Of a DNA stretch of 43,395 nt, positions 8,421-15,870 are shown piece by piece; position 1 is the first letter of the stretch, and every line of letters starts with the position of its first letter. The stretch is taken from positions 1-43,395 of the forward strand of contig NZ_JALNZY010000008.1 in assembly GCF_023229105.1 (NCBI RefSeq). The letters run 5' to 3'. The position numbers were made by a program, and so were the translations under genes. The stretch comes from Sulfurimonas sp. Its GTDB lineage: Bacteria > Campylobacterota > Campylobacteria > Campylobacterales > Sulfurimonadaceae. The notes beneath the pieces were generated by a model. The model was not told where the DNA came from. It searched no databases and saw nothing but the letters and a program-made list of their open reading frames with translations.

Positions 8421-9501
8421 TTTTATAGATTTACAAGCACAGTATCAAGAATATAAGTCAGAGATAGACAAAGAAGTTTTAGAGGTTTTTGCTTCAGCAC
8501 AATTTATAGGCGGAGAGAAGCTAAACTCCTTAGAGAAAAATCTTGCAGCTTATACAGGCTCTAAACATGCAATAGGTTGCAGTAGCGGGACAGATGCTCT
8601 TTTGTTAGCCCTTATGGCGCTTGGTGTGGGAGCCGGTGATGAAGTAATCACGACTCCTTTTACTTTTATCTCTACTGCTGAAGTAATTGCGCTCTTGGGT
8701 GCTAAAAGCGTATTTGTCGATATAGACGAAGATAGTTACAACATAGACCCCACAAAAATAGAATCGCGCATTACTGACAAAACAAAGGCAATAATGCCAG
8801 TCTCTCTTTACGGGCAATGCGCCAATATGGAAGCTATAAACGAGATAGCCGCAAGGTATGAGCTTCCTGTTATAGAAGATGCCTGCCAGAGTTTTGGCGC
8901 GATATATAGAGGCAAAAAGTCATGTAACCTCTCAACCATAGGATGTACAAGCTTTTTTCCCTCAAAACCTCTTGGTGCTTACGGGGACGGTGGAGCTATC
9001 TTCACGGATGATGATGAGCTTGCCACTAAGATGAGAATGCTTTTAAACCATGGTCAAAATGAGAGATATAAGCATAAATACATAGGTATAAACGGTCGTC
9101 TTGATGCAGTTCAAGCCGCTATCTTAGATGTAAAACTAAGACATTTTGACAAAGAGGTAAAACTAAGGGATGAGATAGGCTCAAGATATAGCGACCTACT
9201 TGAAAATGTTGATGTCATAACTCCAAAAATTGCCGAAGCAAACACAAGCGTTTATGCACAGTATTCAGTAAGAGTCAAAGATAGAGAAGCCATGATTGCT
9301 AAGCTTGCAGAACAAGAGATTCCGACTGCCGTTCACTACCCTGTTCCGCTTCATCTTCAAGAAGCATTTGAGCATCTAGGCTATAGAGAAGGTGACTTTC
9401 CTATTAGCGAGCTTGTCTCAAAACAGATAATGTCGCTTCCTATGAGTGCTTATCTAGGCGAAGCCGAACAAGATTTTATAGTTCGCGCTATTAAAGGTTA
9501 A
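8410..9501 (+). CDS. gnnB: UDP-3-keto-GlcNAc aminotransferase (GnnB-like, DegT/DnrJ/EryC1 family)
   Basis: A 363-aa PLP-dependent sugar aminotransferase. The family landmarks are GCSSGTDALLLALMALG (PLP phosphate binding), VIEDACQSFGA (Asp contacting the pyridine nitrogen), and Lys186 in FFPSKPLGAYGDGGA, which forms the Schiff base. The related enzymes WbpE/WlbC and PglE are similar, so sequence alone does not fix the substrate. Position between lpxB and an LpxA-family gene, next to a Gfo/Idh dehydrogenase, matches the gnnA-gnnB arrangement described between lpxA and lpxB in Acidithiobacillus ferrooxidans. There GnnB transaminates UDP-3-keto-GlcNAc to UDP-GlcNAc3N with glutamate as donor. The ATG at 8410 has GAGGA 5 bases upstream and overlaps lpxB. 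Confidence 0.8.
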   Translation: MKINFIDLQAQYQEYKSEIDKEVLEVFASAQFIGGEKLNSLEKNLAAYTGSKHAIGCSSGTDALLLALMALGVGAGDEVITTPFTFISTAEVIALLGAKSVFVDIDEDSYNIDPTKIESRITDKTKAIMPVSLYGQCANMEAINEIAARYELPVIEDACQSFGAIYRGKKSCNLSTIGCTSFFPSKPLGAYGDGGAIFTDDDELATKMRMLLNHGQNERYKHKYIGINGRLDAVQAAILDVKLRHFDKEVKLRDEIGSRYSDLLENVDVITPKIAEANTSVYAQYSVRVKDREAMIAKLAEQEIPTAVHYPVPLHLQEAFEHLGYREGDFPISELVSKQIMSLPMSAYLGEAEQDFIVRAIKG

Positions 9502-9504
9502 CTA

Positions 9505-10413
9505 TTGAAAAAAGTTGCTATCCTCGGTCTTGGCGCCATGGGAAAAAATCACTACAACACCCTTAAAAATATAAGCGGTGCTAAAATAGTCGGACTATGT
9601 GACGTTGTAAAAAACTCTGAGTTCAACGAACCGTTTTTTACAGATTTACAGAGTATGTTAGATAGCGTAAAACCGGATGCTGTTATTATCGTGACACCCA
9701 CGTTTCTTCATAAAGATGCAGCTCTAAAGTGTGCCGAGCGTAAGATTGATATCTTTATAGAAAAACCTGCTGCTTCAAATATAGAAGATGCCAAAGAGAT
9801 ACTAAGAGCGGTAGAAAAAAACTCCATAAAAAGTTGTGTCGGACATATTGAGAGATATAATCCGGTTGTAAATTCCCTTATAAATGAGATAGCTGACCAT
9901 GAGATACTATCTATCTCAATAACAAGAAGCGGCTCTTTTCCCGAGCGCATAGCAGATGTCGGGATTTTAACCGACCTCTCTGTTCATGACAGCGACTTGA
10001 TACGCTTTATAACCAAAAAAGATATTGTAAATAGTGCTGTATTTAAATCTCAAAAAATTCACAAAACACATGAAGACAACGCAATTCTTGCATTTGAGCT
10101 AGAAGGTCAAATTATCGGTGACATATCTACAAACTGGTTAACTCCCTACAGAAAAAGAACTATTGCCGTTGCATGTAGAGAAGATGAACATAGCAAGATA
10201 AAATATTTTGAAGCCGATTTGATTTCTCAAACACTTACAGAGAGAATCAATATAAATCCAAACTCACACATAACAAAAAACTGCTTTGTAAATAGAAGCA
10301 ATGCACTTCATGATGAACTCGAAGCCTTTATAAACTACTTACAAACAGGCAACCGCGGCTCCTTGGCAAGTGTACAAGATAGCATAATTACTCTAGAGAT
10401 TGCGAGCAAATAG
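9505..10413 (+). CDS. gnnA: UDP-GlcNAc 3-dehydrogenase (GnnA-like, Gfo/Idh/MocA family)
   Basis: A 302-aa oxidoreductase with an N-terminal Rossmann fold (GLGAMGKNHY), the family's EKP motif (FIEKPAA), and the GHIERYNP and DLSVHDSDL segments that contribute Lys/Asp/His active-site residues. WlbA/WbpB enzymes of this family oxidise UDP-GlcNAcA at C3; GnnA oxidises UDP-GlcNAc itself. Genomic context (gnnB just upstream, lpxB two genes upstream, an LpxA-family gene just downstream) favours GnnA. The start is TTG at 9505, three bases after the gnnB stop, with AAAGG 7 bases upstream. Its TAG stop shares one base with the GTG start of the next gene, so translation is coupled. The product would be the 3-keto sugar for GnnB. 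Confidence 0.8.
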   Translation: MKKVAILGLGAMGKNHYNTLKNISGAKIVGLCDVVKNSEFNEPFFTDLQSMLDSVKPDAVIIVTPTFLHKDAALKCAERKIDIFIEKPAASNIEDAKEILRAVEKNSIKSCVGHIERYNPVVNSLINEIADHEILSISITRSGSFPERIADVGILTDLSVHDSDLIRFITKKDIVNSAVFKSQKIHKTHEDNAILAFELEGQIIGDISTNWLTPYRKRTIAVACREDEHSKIKYFEADLISQTLTERININPNSHITKNCFVNRSNALHDELEAFINYLQTGNRGSLASVQDSIITLEIASK

Positions 10414-11156
10414 TGTCGGATAAAAAATTAAATATTCACAAATCAACCATCGTAGAACATGGGGCAAAGATAGCTTCTGATGTTACGATAGGTCCGTTTT
10501 GTTTTATCGATAAAGATGTAGAGTTAAAATCAGGGTGCACTTTAGAGTCAAATGTCATATTAAAAGGCAAAGTGAGCGTTGGTGCGAATGTAAAAATATT
10601 CAGCTTTGCCGTTATAGGTAGTGATGACTCAGAGATACACATAGGCGAGAAAACACACATAAGAGAATTTGTACAAATAGGTGCTCAAGAGAGTCTTGAT
10701 AATAAAAAGATAGTTATAGGTGCTAACAATTTTCTCATGGGGTATGTTCAAATTCTTAGCGGCGTAGAACTTGGTGATTTTTGTATCATAACAAATGCCG
10801 TTAAACTTTACGAAAATGTTAGATGCGAGGAGAGAGTCATCATCGGCGGTCTTAGCACTATTGAAGCAAACAACAAGATAGGCACCGGTGTTATGATAGG
10901 CGGAGCATCAGTTGTAAACTCAGACATCCCTCCATTTATGCTTGTCGAGGGAAACAAAGCGACTATAAAAGGACTCAATGTTATCGGTCTCAGAAGAAGG
11001 CTGGAGAAAAAAGGAGACATTGAGGAGATAAAGGGTGTCTTTAAAAAGATTCTCGGTGATGGTGCGGATAAAATCTTAGCTCAAGAGATAGCAGATACAA
11101 ACACCAATGAATTTATAAAAAAACTAGCATCTTTTGTCGCGTCTAGTAATATTTAG
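10413..11156 (+). CDS. LpxA-family left-handed beta-helix protein lacking the catalytic His
   Basis: A 247-aa hexapeptide-repeat protein that aligns without gaps to E. coli LpxA over the second half, including the DIPPFMLVEGNKATIKGLNVIGLRRRL segment specific to UDP-GlcNAc acyltransferases. LpxA's active-site residues are absent. The equivalents of His122 and catalytic His125 are Gln113 and Ser116; His144 is Asn and His160 is Glu. The loop carrying Asp74 and Lys76 is shortened. Its only histidines are at 9, 16, 76 and 82. It is therefore either a pseudo-enzyme or subunit, or an acyltransferase with different chemistry, perhaps acting on the 3-amino sugar made by GnnA/GnnB. The start is GTG at 10413, overlapping the gnnA stop. 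It is the last gene before a terminator. A canonical lpxA probably lies elsewhere. Confidence 0.85.
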   Translation: MSDKKLNIHKSTIVEHGAKIASDVTIGPFCFIDKDVELKSGCTLESNVILKGKVSVGANVKIFSFAVIGSDDSEIHIGEKTHIREFVQIGAQESLDNKKIVIGANNFLMGYVQILSGVELGDFCIITNAVKLYENVRCEERVIIGGLSTIEANNKIGTGVMIGGASVVNSDIPPFMLVEGNKATIKGLNVIGLRRRLEKKGDIEEIKGVFKKILGDGADKILAQEIADTNTNEFIKKLASFVASSNI

Positions 11157-11186
11157 AGCCCTGCTTACTTGCAGGGTTCCGTTTTT
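11157..11186 (+). terminator. Rho-independent terminator of the lipid A operon
   Basis: Stem CCCTGC (11159-11164) and GCAGGG (11171-11176) with a 6-base loop, extendable by two outer pairs and followed by TTTTT at 11182-11186. It starts directly after the LpxA-family stop codon and before the convergent metE end. Confidence 0.8.
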
Positions 11187-11190
11187 AAAA

Positions 11191-13470
11191 TTATAAGCCA
11201 GCGCGTTCTCTTATAATGTTAACTGCTTCAACCATGTTTTTCAGACTTGGTTTTACCTCCTCCCATTTTCTTGTTTTTAGTCCACAATCCGGGTTTATCC
11301 AAAGTTGCTCTTTTGGCAATACCTCTAGTAAAAGCTCTATCTGTTTTACTATCTCCTCTACACTTGGAACTCTCGGTGAGTGTATGTCATAAACCCCAGG
11401 TCCAACCTCATTTTTATAGCCGACCTCTTTAAAAATCTTAAGTAGTTCATTTCCGCTTCTTGCCGTCTCTATGGAGATAACATCTGCGTCCATATCTTCT
11501 ATGGTATTTATGATATCGTTAAACTCGCTATAGCACATGTGCGTGTGAATTTGCGTCTCTTTTTTAGCACTGCTAATGGCGATTTTAAAATCTCTAACTG
11601 CCCATGCTTCATAAGCTTTTATCTTATCCTCTCTTAGCGGATATCCCTCTTTAAACGCCGCTTCATCAACCTGTATAATTTTTATACCTGCTTTTTGCAA
11701 ATCATCTATTTCATCACTAAGCGCAACTGCAATCTGTTTAGAGACTTCGCCTCTTGGCATATCGTCTCGCACAAATGACCAGTTTAAAATCGTAACGGGA
11801 CCCGTTAACATCCCTTTCATAATCTTGCTTGTTTTGCTTTGTGCATAAGTTATCCAATCAACCGTCATGGACTTAGGTCTACTTATATCTCCATAGATAA
11901 ACGGCGGTTTCACGCATCTGCTCCCATAACTCTGAACCCATCCGTTTTGTGTAAATCCGTATCCGTTTAACTGCTCGCCGAAATACTCAACCATATCGTT
12001 TCTCTCAGGTTCCCCATGAACCAAAACTTCTAAGCCGCACTCCTCTTGAAACGCCACACAGTCGTCTATGTAGTTTTTAATCTCTTTTTCATACCTCTCT
12101 TTTGAGATAAGAGAATTTTTAAAGTCGCTTCTAGCCTTTCTCAGCTGCGGAGTTTGAGGAAAAGAGCCTATGGTTGTCGTTACCAAATCTTTATACCCCA
12201 AAATCTCTCTTTGATGCGCTATCCTCTCTTTTGCGCTGCCCTCTCTTTGAACTTTTGTATGATTTTTTACCCTTTCCTGCACGGTTTTGTCATGTATAAG
12301 AGTGGATTTTTTTCTGTTTTTGTTTGCTTTTATATTTCTTTCTAACATCTCTTTTCGAACCTCATTCAGGCTCTGTTGAGTGTAAAAGAATATTTTTGAA
12401 ACAAGAGAAATTTCATCCAGTTTTTCAAGTGCAAAACTTAACCACTTTTTTATCTCGCTACTCATCTTTTCTTCATATTTTAAAGTAAAGGGGGAGTGAA
12501 GAAGAGAGCAAGATGAACCAACCAAGATATTCTCTTTTTTCACTACTTTTGAGATATTTTTCAAAAGCTTAAGACTCTTTGTGATATCACATCTCCAGAT
12601 ATTTCTGCCATCAACTACTCCAGCTATAAGTTTTTTACCGCTATTTGCAATAATCTCAAGGGATTGTAAGTTTTCATCTCCATGTAAAAAATCTACTCCT
12701 AACGCCCATACAGGCGTATGAACCAAAATTTTTGTAGCTTCATTTGAGTGTTCAAAATATGTAACAAGCGCAATTTTTATATTTGATGAAACATTTGAAA
12801 GCCTCTCATACGTCGGTTTTATAAGACTAAGAATTTTCGTATTTAACTCCCTAGCAAAAATCGGCTCTTCTATCTGAATAGTTATCTCATCATCAAGGAT
12901 GCTAATAATCTTCAAAAGCTCTTCATATATCGGCAACACCTTATTCCACAGTTCATAGGCATCACCGCGATCAACTCTTTTACTAAGTCCCAGATATGTA
13001 ATGGGCCCTATAATATTTATCTTTGTTTTTATTCCTAGCTCTTTCGCCTCATTATATTCATCTATAATTTTTGAAGCATTTAGCGAGTAACTATCTTCCA
13101 CACTAAGTTCTGGGACTATATAATGATAATTTGTATTAAACCACTTTGTCATCTCCATAGCCACGCTTGAAGCATTACCTCTTGCCATTGCAAAGTAAAG
13201 CTCTTCGTCGCTTAGATGTTGAAATCTTTTTGGAATAGCTCCCAGCATAATTGAAGTATCAAGCATGTTATCATAGAGAGAAAAATCATTTGAACTTATA
13301 AAATCTACTCCGGCATCCCTTTGATACTTCCAATGTCTATTTTTCAGCTCTTTTGCTACTATTTCAACATCCTTAAATGAACATTTATTTGCCCAAAACT
13401 CCTCTAAAACTCTTTTTAACTCTCTTTGCTCCCCAATTCTTGGGAATCCAACTATATAATTTTTTGACAT
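11191..13470 (-). CDS. metE: Cobalamin-independent methionine synthase
   Basis: This enzyme transfers the methyl group of 5-methyltetrahydropteroyl-triglutamate to homocysteine, the last step of methionine synthesis, without B12. The 759-aa length matches the family (E. coli 753). The N-terminal half starts YIVGFPRIGEQRELK. The C-terminal barrel begins TTIGSFPQTPQLRKARSDF and carries the zinc site His644-x-Cys646 (HMCYSEFND), a Glu in SIETARSG and a Cys in NPDCGLKTRKW. I chose ATG at 13470, which has AAGGG 8-9 bases upstream and the family N-terminus; an in-frame GTG at 13533 would add 21 unrelated residues from the leader. The 416-bp upstream region contains several inverted repeats that may regulate it. 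Confidence 0.97.
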   Translation of the reverse strand: MSKNYIVGFPRIGEQRELKRVLEEFWANKCSFKDVEIVAKELKNRHWKYQRDAGVDFISSNDFSLYDNMLDTSIMLGAIPKRFQHLSDEELYFAMARGNASSVAMEMTKWFNTNYHYIVPELSVEDSYSLNASKIIDEYNEAKELGIKTKINIIGPITYLGLSKRVDRGDAYELWNKVLPIYEELLKIISILDDEITIQIEEPIFARELNTKILSLIKPTYERLSNVSSNIKIALVTYFEHSNEATKILVHTPVWALGVDFLHGDENLQSLEIIANSGKKLIAGVVDGRNIWRCDITKSLKLLKNISKVVKKENILVGSSCSLLHSPFTLKYEEKMSSEIKKWLSFALEKLDEISLVSKIFFYTQQSLNEVRKEMLERNIKANKNRKKSTLIHDKTVQERVKNHTKVQREGSAKERIAHQREILGYKDLVTTTIGSFPQTPQLRKARSDFKNSLISKERYEKEIKNYIDDCVAFQEECGLEVLVHGEPERNDMVEYFGEQLNGYGFTQNGWVQSYGSRCVKPPFIYGDISRPKSMTVDWITYAQSKTSKIMKGMLTGPVTILNWSFVRDDMPRGEVSKQIAVALSDEIDDLQKAGIKIIQVDEAAFKEGYPLREDKIKAYEAWAVRDFKIAISSAKKETQIHTHMCYSEFNDIINTIEDMDADVISIETARSGNELLKIFKEVGYKNEVGPGVYDIHSPRVPSVEEIVKQIELLLEVLPKEQLWINPDCGLKTRKWEEVKPSLKNMVEAVNIIRERAGL

Positions 13471-13621
13471 TAAAATATCCCTTCTACTATTTATAATGCT
13501 AAAGGAAGTAACTCCTTTGGCTACGCTAGCCACTGTGGCACAAAACTGTTTTCAGTTTCTTTAGAAAAGCTTCATATCTGAAGATATGAGAATTATTATG
13601 GTAATTTTGTAAAAAAGGGTA

Positions 13622-13819
13622 TTAAAGTGGAGGGTGCACGCCGGTGCGTCTGAATGCAAAATATGTCGTATAATATGGACATCTAGGGATGAAGTGATTT
13701 ATTAGAAGCGAGATTCTTACCTTATTGGCAAAAAAGATATTACAGTAACAAGGCTTAGAATCTGAAATGAACAACAATTTTGACAATTTAAAACTATCAA
13801 TACCATAAACTGATTTCAA
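13622..13819 (-). CDS. Small ORF with strong start signals, unknown or remnant
   Basis: A 65-aa reading frame starting at TTG 13819. It has better expression signals than many real genes here: TATAAT at 13851-13856 and a perfect AAGGAG at 13827-13832, 7 bases before the TTG. The peptide (opening MKSVYGIDSF, with three Cys and many aromatic residues) matches no family I know and has a composition unlike its neighbours. It could be a leader peptide for metE, the 5' remnant of a lost gene, or a small protein. The coding call is weak; the promoter and ribosome site are clear. Confidence 0.35.
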   Translation of the reverse strand: MKSVYGIDSFKLSKLLFISDSKPCYCNIFFANKVRISLLINHFIPRCPYYTTYFAFRRTGVHPPL

Positions 13820-13850
13820 ACACTCTCTCCTTATTAAATAAATTTTTTAA

Positions 13851-13856
13851 ATTATA
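13851..13856 (-). promoter_or_regulatory. -10 box upstream of the small ORF and metE
   Basis: A perfect TATAAT on the minus strand just downstream of the dsbD stop, followed by AAGGAG at 13827-13832. It probably drives a metE transcript with a leader of more than 350 bases. Confidence 0.55.
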
Positions 13857-13886
13857 CCAAATTTGTTTTTATTTTCATGCACTATC

Positions 13887-15686
13887 TTACATACTCTTTA
13901 TATTCTCTAAAAACTCTTTAGGCTCTATAAAACCGACTATAGTTTTTGACTCTATCACATTTAGCTCTTTATCAAAAAATATCAAAACGGGCGGACCGAA
14001 AACTCCGTACTTCTTGCTTAACTCTTTTTGCTCTTTATTGTTTTGAGTAATATCTGCTGCGATAAGTACAAATTCGCCGAGTTTTGCTTTTACAGTCTCA
14101 TCTGAGAATGTTTTTTTATCAAGCTCTTTACATATTGCACACCACTCAGCCGTAAAATCAAGCATAATTTTTTTGCCTCTGTTTGCCTCTAAAACTTTAT
14201 TAAGCTCCTTGATTGAGGTTACCTTTTCAAACTTTAGATGTTTTGCACTATCAGACGTTGTCGTCACTGATGGTTTTAAAAACTCCAATGGTCTTGTCAT
14301 ACTGCTCGAACCACCCAGAACCCCTATAAAAAGAGCTACAGAGTAGATAAAAATAATGATTGCGGTGCTTTTTCTAAATGTATGTGCATCCTTCTCAAAC
14401 GCACCAAAATATACGGCAAAACCAATTCCCAAAATAGAGTATAGAAGCACAATGAGGTGGTTATCTAAAACTCTCTCAAGCATCCAAATAGCAACGCCGA
14501 GCATCATTACGCCAAATATTGCACTAACCATAGTCATCCATGCACCAGGACGCGGCATAAACTTACCTGCACTTACACCTACTAAAATCAGCGGAAGCCC
14601 CATTCCGATGCTCATGGCAAATAAAGCCCCACCTCCAAGAAGCGCATCTCCGGTTTGACCTATATATACTAGAGCGCCAGCAAGAGGAGCCGCAACACAT
14701 GGACCTACTATAAGAGCCGACAAAAAGCCCATTATAGCAACACCGACATAACCGCTTTTGTTTGCATTATTGTTTGAACTTATCTTTGCCACAAAGGAGT
14801 CAGGAAGTTTCAGTTCATAAAATCCAAACATGCTAAGTGCCAATGCAACAAAAATTCCTGAAAATGTATATATAGCCCATGGCGCTTGAAGAGAAGCTTG
14901 CAGATTTGAACCAAAAAGACCCGCCAAAACTCCCGCAATCGTGTATGCAACCGCCATAGCAAGAACGTAAACCAAGGAGAGCATAAATGCTTTTTTTGTT
15001 GTTATTCCCTCGCCTTGAGATATGATAATTCCTGAGATAATTGGAATCATAGGAAATGTACAAGGAGTAAGTGCTAGAAGAAGTCCAAAACCCAAAAAGC
15101 TAAGGAGCACAAACATGATGCTTCCTTTTTTAATAGTATCGGCAATAGAATCACTCTGTGAGTGCTCTTTTATTACTTCAGTTTTTTCTACAACTTTTTC
15201 TACAACTTTTTCTACAGTTTTTTCCTCTGATTTTACCTCTATTTTACTCAAAACCTTTCCGATATCAAGCTTTGTGCTATCTACCTCTAGGCTAAAAGAC
15301 TCTGTATATGGCTCATAGCAAAGGCCCTGCTCCGAGCACCCTTGGTAGGAGAGTTCAAAAGTGATATTTCTCACACCCTCTACATCACTATCTTTGTTTA
15401 GATGAACTAAAAAAACAGGCGATTGAAGATATGTCATATCTCCATGATGTTCTACGCTCTTAGGTTTTTCAATCTCTTGAATATTTATGCCACTTCCATC
15501 TTTTATGACTAACTTTAGCGCATCTTCATAAAGATAAATATCCTTTGCTAAGACAATAGTAGCCTCTATCTGCATCTTGTCGTTTAGTTTTGCAGAGGGC
15601 TTAAAAGCCTCTTCGGGCATCAAAAATTTAGGTTGTGCACCAAAAAGCAAGAGGGATGAGAAGATAAGTAAAACAAGTTTTTTCAT
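13887..15686 (-). CDS. dsbD: Thiol:disulfide interchange protein DsbD
   Basis: This inner-membrane reductant conveyor moves electrons from cytoplasmic thioredoxin to the periplasm, for cytochrome c maturation and disulfide isomerisation. The 599-aa protein has a signal peptide; a periplasmic alpha domain with the Cys pair in GCSEQGLCYEPYTESF; a central membrane domain of about eight helices with the conserved LTPCTFPMIP and VGPCVAAPLAG cysteines; and a C-terminal thioredoxin-like domain with DFTAEWCAICKELD. A VEKVVEKVVEK repeat links the alpha and membrane domains. I chose ATG at 15686 (MKKLVLL, with GGATAG upstream) over the in-frame TTG at 15701. A TATAAT at 15719-15724 is its promoter. It lies upstream of metE on the same strand. 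Confidence 0.95.
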   Translation of the reverse strand: MKKLVLLIFSSLLLFGAQPKFLMPEEAFKPSAKLNDKMQIEATIVLAKDIYLYEDALKLVIKDGSGINIQEIEKPKSVEHHGDMTYLQSPVFLVHLNKDSDVEGVRNITFELSYQGCSEQGLCYEPYTESFSLEVDSTKLDIGKVLSKIEVKSEEKTVEKVVEKVVEKTEVIKEHSQSDSIADTIKKGSIMFVLLSFLGFGLLLALTPCTFPMIPIISGIIISQGEGITTKKAFMLSLVYVLAMAVAYTIAGVLAGLFGSNLQASLQAPWAIYTFSGIFVALALSMFGFYELKLPDSFVAKISSNNNANKSGYVGVAIMGFLSALIVGPCVAAPLAGALVYIGQTGDALLGGGALFAMSIGMGLPLILVGVSAGKFMPRPGAWMTMVSAIFGVMMLGVAIWMLERVLDNHLIVLLYSILGIGFAVYFGAFEKDAHTFRKSTAIIIFIYSVALFIGVLGGSSSMTRPLEFLKPSVTTTSDSAKHLKFEKVTSIKELNKVLEANRGKKIMLDFTAEWCAICKELDKKTFSDETVKAKLGEFVLIAADITQNNKEQKELSKKYGVFGPPVLIFFDKELNVIESKTIVGFIEPKEFLENIKSM

Positions 15687-15718
15687 AATGTATCTATCCA
15701 ATTTTTTAAATTTTGCAA

Positions 15719-15724
15719 ATTATA
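15719..15724 (-). promoter_or_regulatory. -10 box of dsbD
   Basis: A perfect TATAAT on the minus strand, 32 bases upstream of the chosen ATG. Confidence 0.55.
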
Positions 15725-15764
15725 ACAAATTTATACCAATAGCAGAGATGCTAATTTTTTGACA

Positions 15765-15780
15765 AAAGATTGTAATCTTT
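15765..15780. promoter_or_regulatory. Inverted repeat between dsbD and the antiporter gene
   Basis: A perfect AAAGAT/ATCTTT repeat with a TGTA spacer in the divergent promoter region. It could be an operator; no further support. Confidence 0.3.
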
Positions 15781-15870
15781 AATTTGTTTAGAGACTTCAA
15801 TAACAACTCCAATTTTATTACTCTTTAGAGCCTCTTTATTGTTTTAGAAAAAAAAACAGTACAATTTGAC

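Larger units (their letters stand above)
13471..13886 (-). promoter_or_regulatory. 416-bp metE upstream region with a chain of inverted repeats
   Basis: Between dsbD and metE, counting away from metE, I find these inverted repeats: AAAGGA/TCCTTT (13501-13518), GGCTA/TAGCC (13519-13531), GCCAC/GTGGC (13529-13539), AAACTG/CAGTTT (13543-13558), CATATCT/AGATATG (13573-13588) and GCAC/GTGC (13636-13647). The second and third share the bases GCC and cannot form together. I see none of the full conserved cores of SAM or cobalamin riboswitches. It may be an attenuator-like leader or a set of protein sites; neither is proven. Confidence 0.4.

Noticed and set aside
13471..13533. MetE start at GTG 13533
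   Set aside because: The extra 21 residues come from the hairpin leader, and ATG 13470 has a good ribosome site and the family N-terminus.
13501..13660. Cobalamin riboswitch ahead of metE, suggested by GCCAC/GTGGC
   Set aside because: The other conserved B12-riboswitch blocks are not present.
13600..13850. Insertion sequence remnant between dsbD and metE
   Set aside because: No terminal inverted repeats, target duplication or transposase-like motif could be found by eye.
15181..15230. Tandem repeat in dsbD
   Set aside because: It is a short VEKVVEK linker repeat between domains, in frame and without wider significance.
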